This document shows, in pieces, positions 63,437-64,000 of a DNA stretch of 64,000 nt. Under the pieces are notes generated by a model, which saw only the letters and a list, made by a program, of their open reading frames with translations, made no database searches and was not told where the DNA came from. The stretch's first letter is position 1. The number at the start of each line of letters is the position of its first letter. The stretch spans positions 1 to 64,000 of the forward strand of contig DLRR01000011.1 in the NCBI GenBank assembly GCA_002500605.1, given 5' to 3'. Source of the stretch: Nitrospinaceae bacterium UBA7883. Lineage in GTDB: Bacteria; Nitrospinota_A; UBA7883. Made by a program: the position numbers and the translations under genes.

Positions 63437-64000
63437 CTACCTATAGTGGTAGTTATTCATTTCTGATTGTAAAAGCAGAGCCACACAAGAGGACGGGTCA
63501 ATTCCTATCAATTGAGATTGCAATAACCTATTTGGGTTTCTGTTGCCAATCCATTGATTTACCCTCTCTTTGTAAAACTTTCCAGCCCCAATGAATATAA
63601 CTGGATCATGTTGAAGACCACTTTTGGTAGCCACAAATTCTATTTTTTCAAATAAGATCATGGTATGCATCTCAACTATTTGCTTAGCAATAAGTTTCAA
63701 CTGATCCTCTTTTAGTTGCTCAGGGTCTGTAAGAAAAAGTCGCGATAATCTAGCCATAGCCCCTCGCTTAGATTTCGGACCTCCATCTGGAGTTGCTATT
63801 GTATAAGCATTCGAGTCAATCTCACCTAAAATTAGATGTAAATCGCCCATGGTAGAAAAATATTCTGGACAAATTGGGGTCACCACACCATCAATGTTTA
63901 CTGAGTTGGTTACGGCCATCGGGTGCGTCCTCAGGTACCCACAATAAACTAACTCACCATATCTAGACCGTTCAAAATCATTTCTCCCCAAAACTGCAGA
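63437..64000 (-). CDS. mfnF: MfnF-like methanofuran biosynthesis / H4MPT-linked C1 pathway protein, C-terminal part
   Basis: The frame ends at 63437 and stays open to the window edge; 188 codons are visible, the C-terminal part of a protein usually about 320-350 long. It fits COG1548, the hydantoinase/oxoprolinase-like family of H4MPT-linked C1 transfer: ELVYCGYLRTHPMAV, PEYFSTMGDLHLILGEID, TPDGGPKSKRGAMARLSRLFLTD and LIAKQIVEMHTMILFEKIEFVA. In methanogens MfnF couples the furan and tyramine-glutamate parts of methanofuran. Here it precedes cysteate synthase and comDE in the same direction. Confidence 0.85.
   Translation of the reverse strand, partial: SAVLGRNDFERSRYGELVYCGYLRTHPMAVTNSVNIDGVVTPICPEYFSTMGDLHLILGEIDSNAYTIATPDGGPKSKRGAMARLSRLFLTDPEQLKEDQLKLIAKQIVEMHTMILFEKIEFVATKSGLQHDPVIFIGAGKFYKERVNQWIGNRNPNRLLQSQLIGIDPSSCVALLLQSEMNNYHYR

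Overview
The window is bacterial and fairly AT-rich (by eye about 40% G+C). It shows dense head-to-tail operons, bacterial ribosomal-protein and isoprenoid genes (rpsB-tsf-pyrH-frr-uppS-cdsA-dxr, rplM-rpsI-argC-argJ, dxs-tlyA, accA, hflKC, addAB) and sigma-54 regulation. That gene order recalls Desulfobacterota-type (former Deltaproteobacteria) genomes, but the phylum is an inference. I saw no rRNA, tRNA, CRISPR array or insertion sequence.

Layout. 1-3.0 kb: small exported or membrane proteins and a SUMF1-domain lipoprotein, all on the minus strand. 3.1-16.0 kb: a long minus-strand operon-like run. In transcription order it reads: molybdopterin oxidoreductase, four-cluster ferredoxin subunit, OsmC-like protein, Tat-exported solute-binding protein, FOUR tandem NitT/TauT-type permeases, one ATPase, an exported protein of unknown function, a TPR protein, a second ferredoxin and a FAD/NAD(P) oxidoreductase. 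16.0-16.7 kb: its upstream region, with three copies of a palindromic motif. 16.7-26.2 kb: HupE/UreJ, a GAF-sigma54 activator, QueH, a pterin dehydratase, a SCO protein, an M48 protease, an agmatinase-family enzyme, AccA and HflKC. 26.3-33.0 kb: AddA and AddB. 33.3-40.4 kb: a minus-strand C1 operon with two MtaA-type zinc methyltransferases, a corrinoid protein, a [2Fe-2S] corrinoid activator, a Gfo/Idh oxidoreductase and formylmethanofuran:H4MPT formyltransferase (Ftr). 40.9-49.4 kb: folB-folK fusion, tmk, holB, ricT, an SH3 protein, rplM-rpsI, argC-argJ and sfsA. 49.4-59.7 kb: a glycosyltransferase, the isoprenoid/ribosome operon, a frameshifted gene, tlyA and dxs. 59.9-64.0 kb: a minus-strand cofactor operon with an MfnF-like methanofuran gene (cut by the window edge), cysteate synthase, a fused sulfopyruvate decarboxylase ComDE, and a signal-less solute-binding-protein homologue with a His-rich tail.

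The most striking feature is an archaeal-style C1 cofactor set in a bacterium. Cysteate synthase plus ComDE form the Methanosarcina-type branch to coenzyme M, MfnF makes methanofuran, and Ftr uses methanofuran and tetrahydromethanopterin. The two UroD-fold methyltransferases carry the HxC...C zinc motif that MtaA/MtbA use to activate the thiol of coenzyme M. Taken together (inference), the host may move methyl groups from an unknown donor through a corrinoid protein to coenzyme M or H4MPT and oxidise or make them through methanofuran. The ABC/Mo-oxidoreductase operon may bring in and oxidise a small anion such as a sulfonate, but its substrate cannot be read from the sequence.
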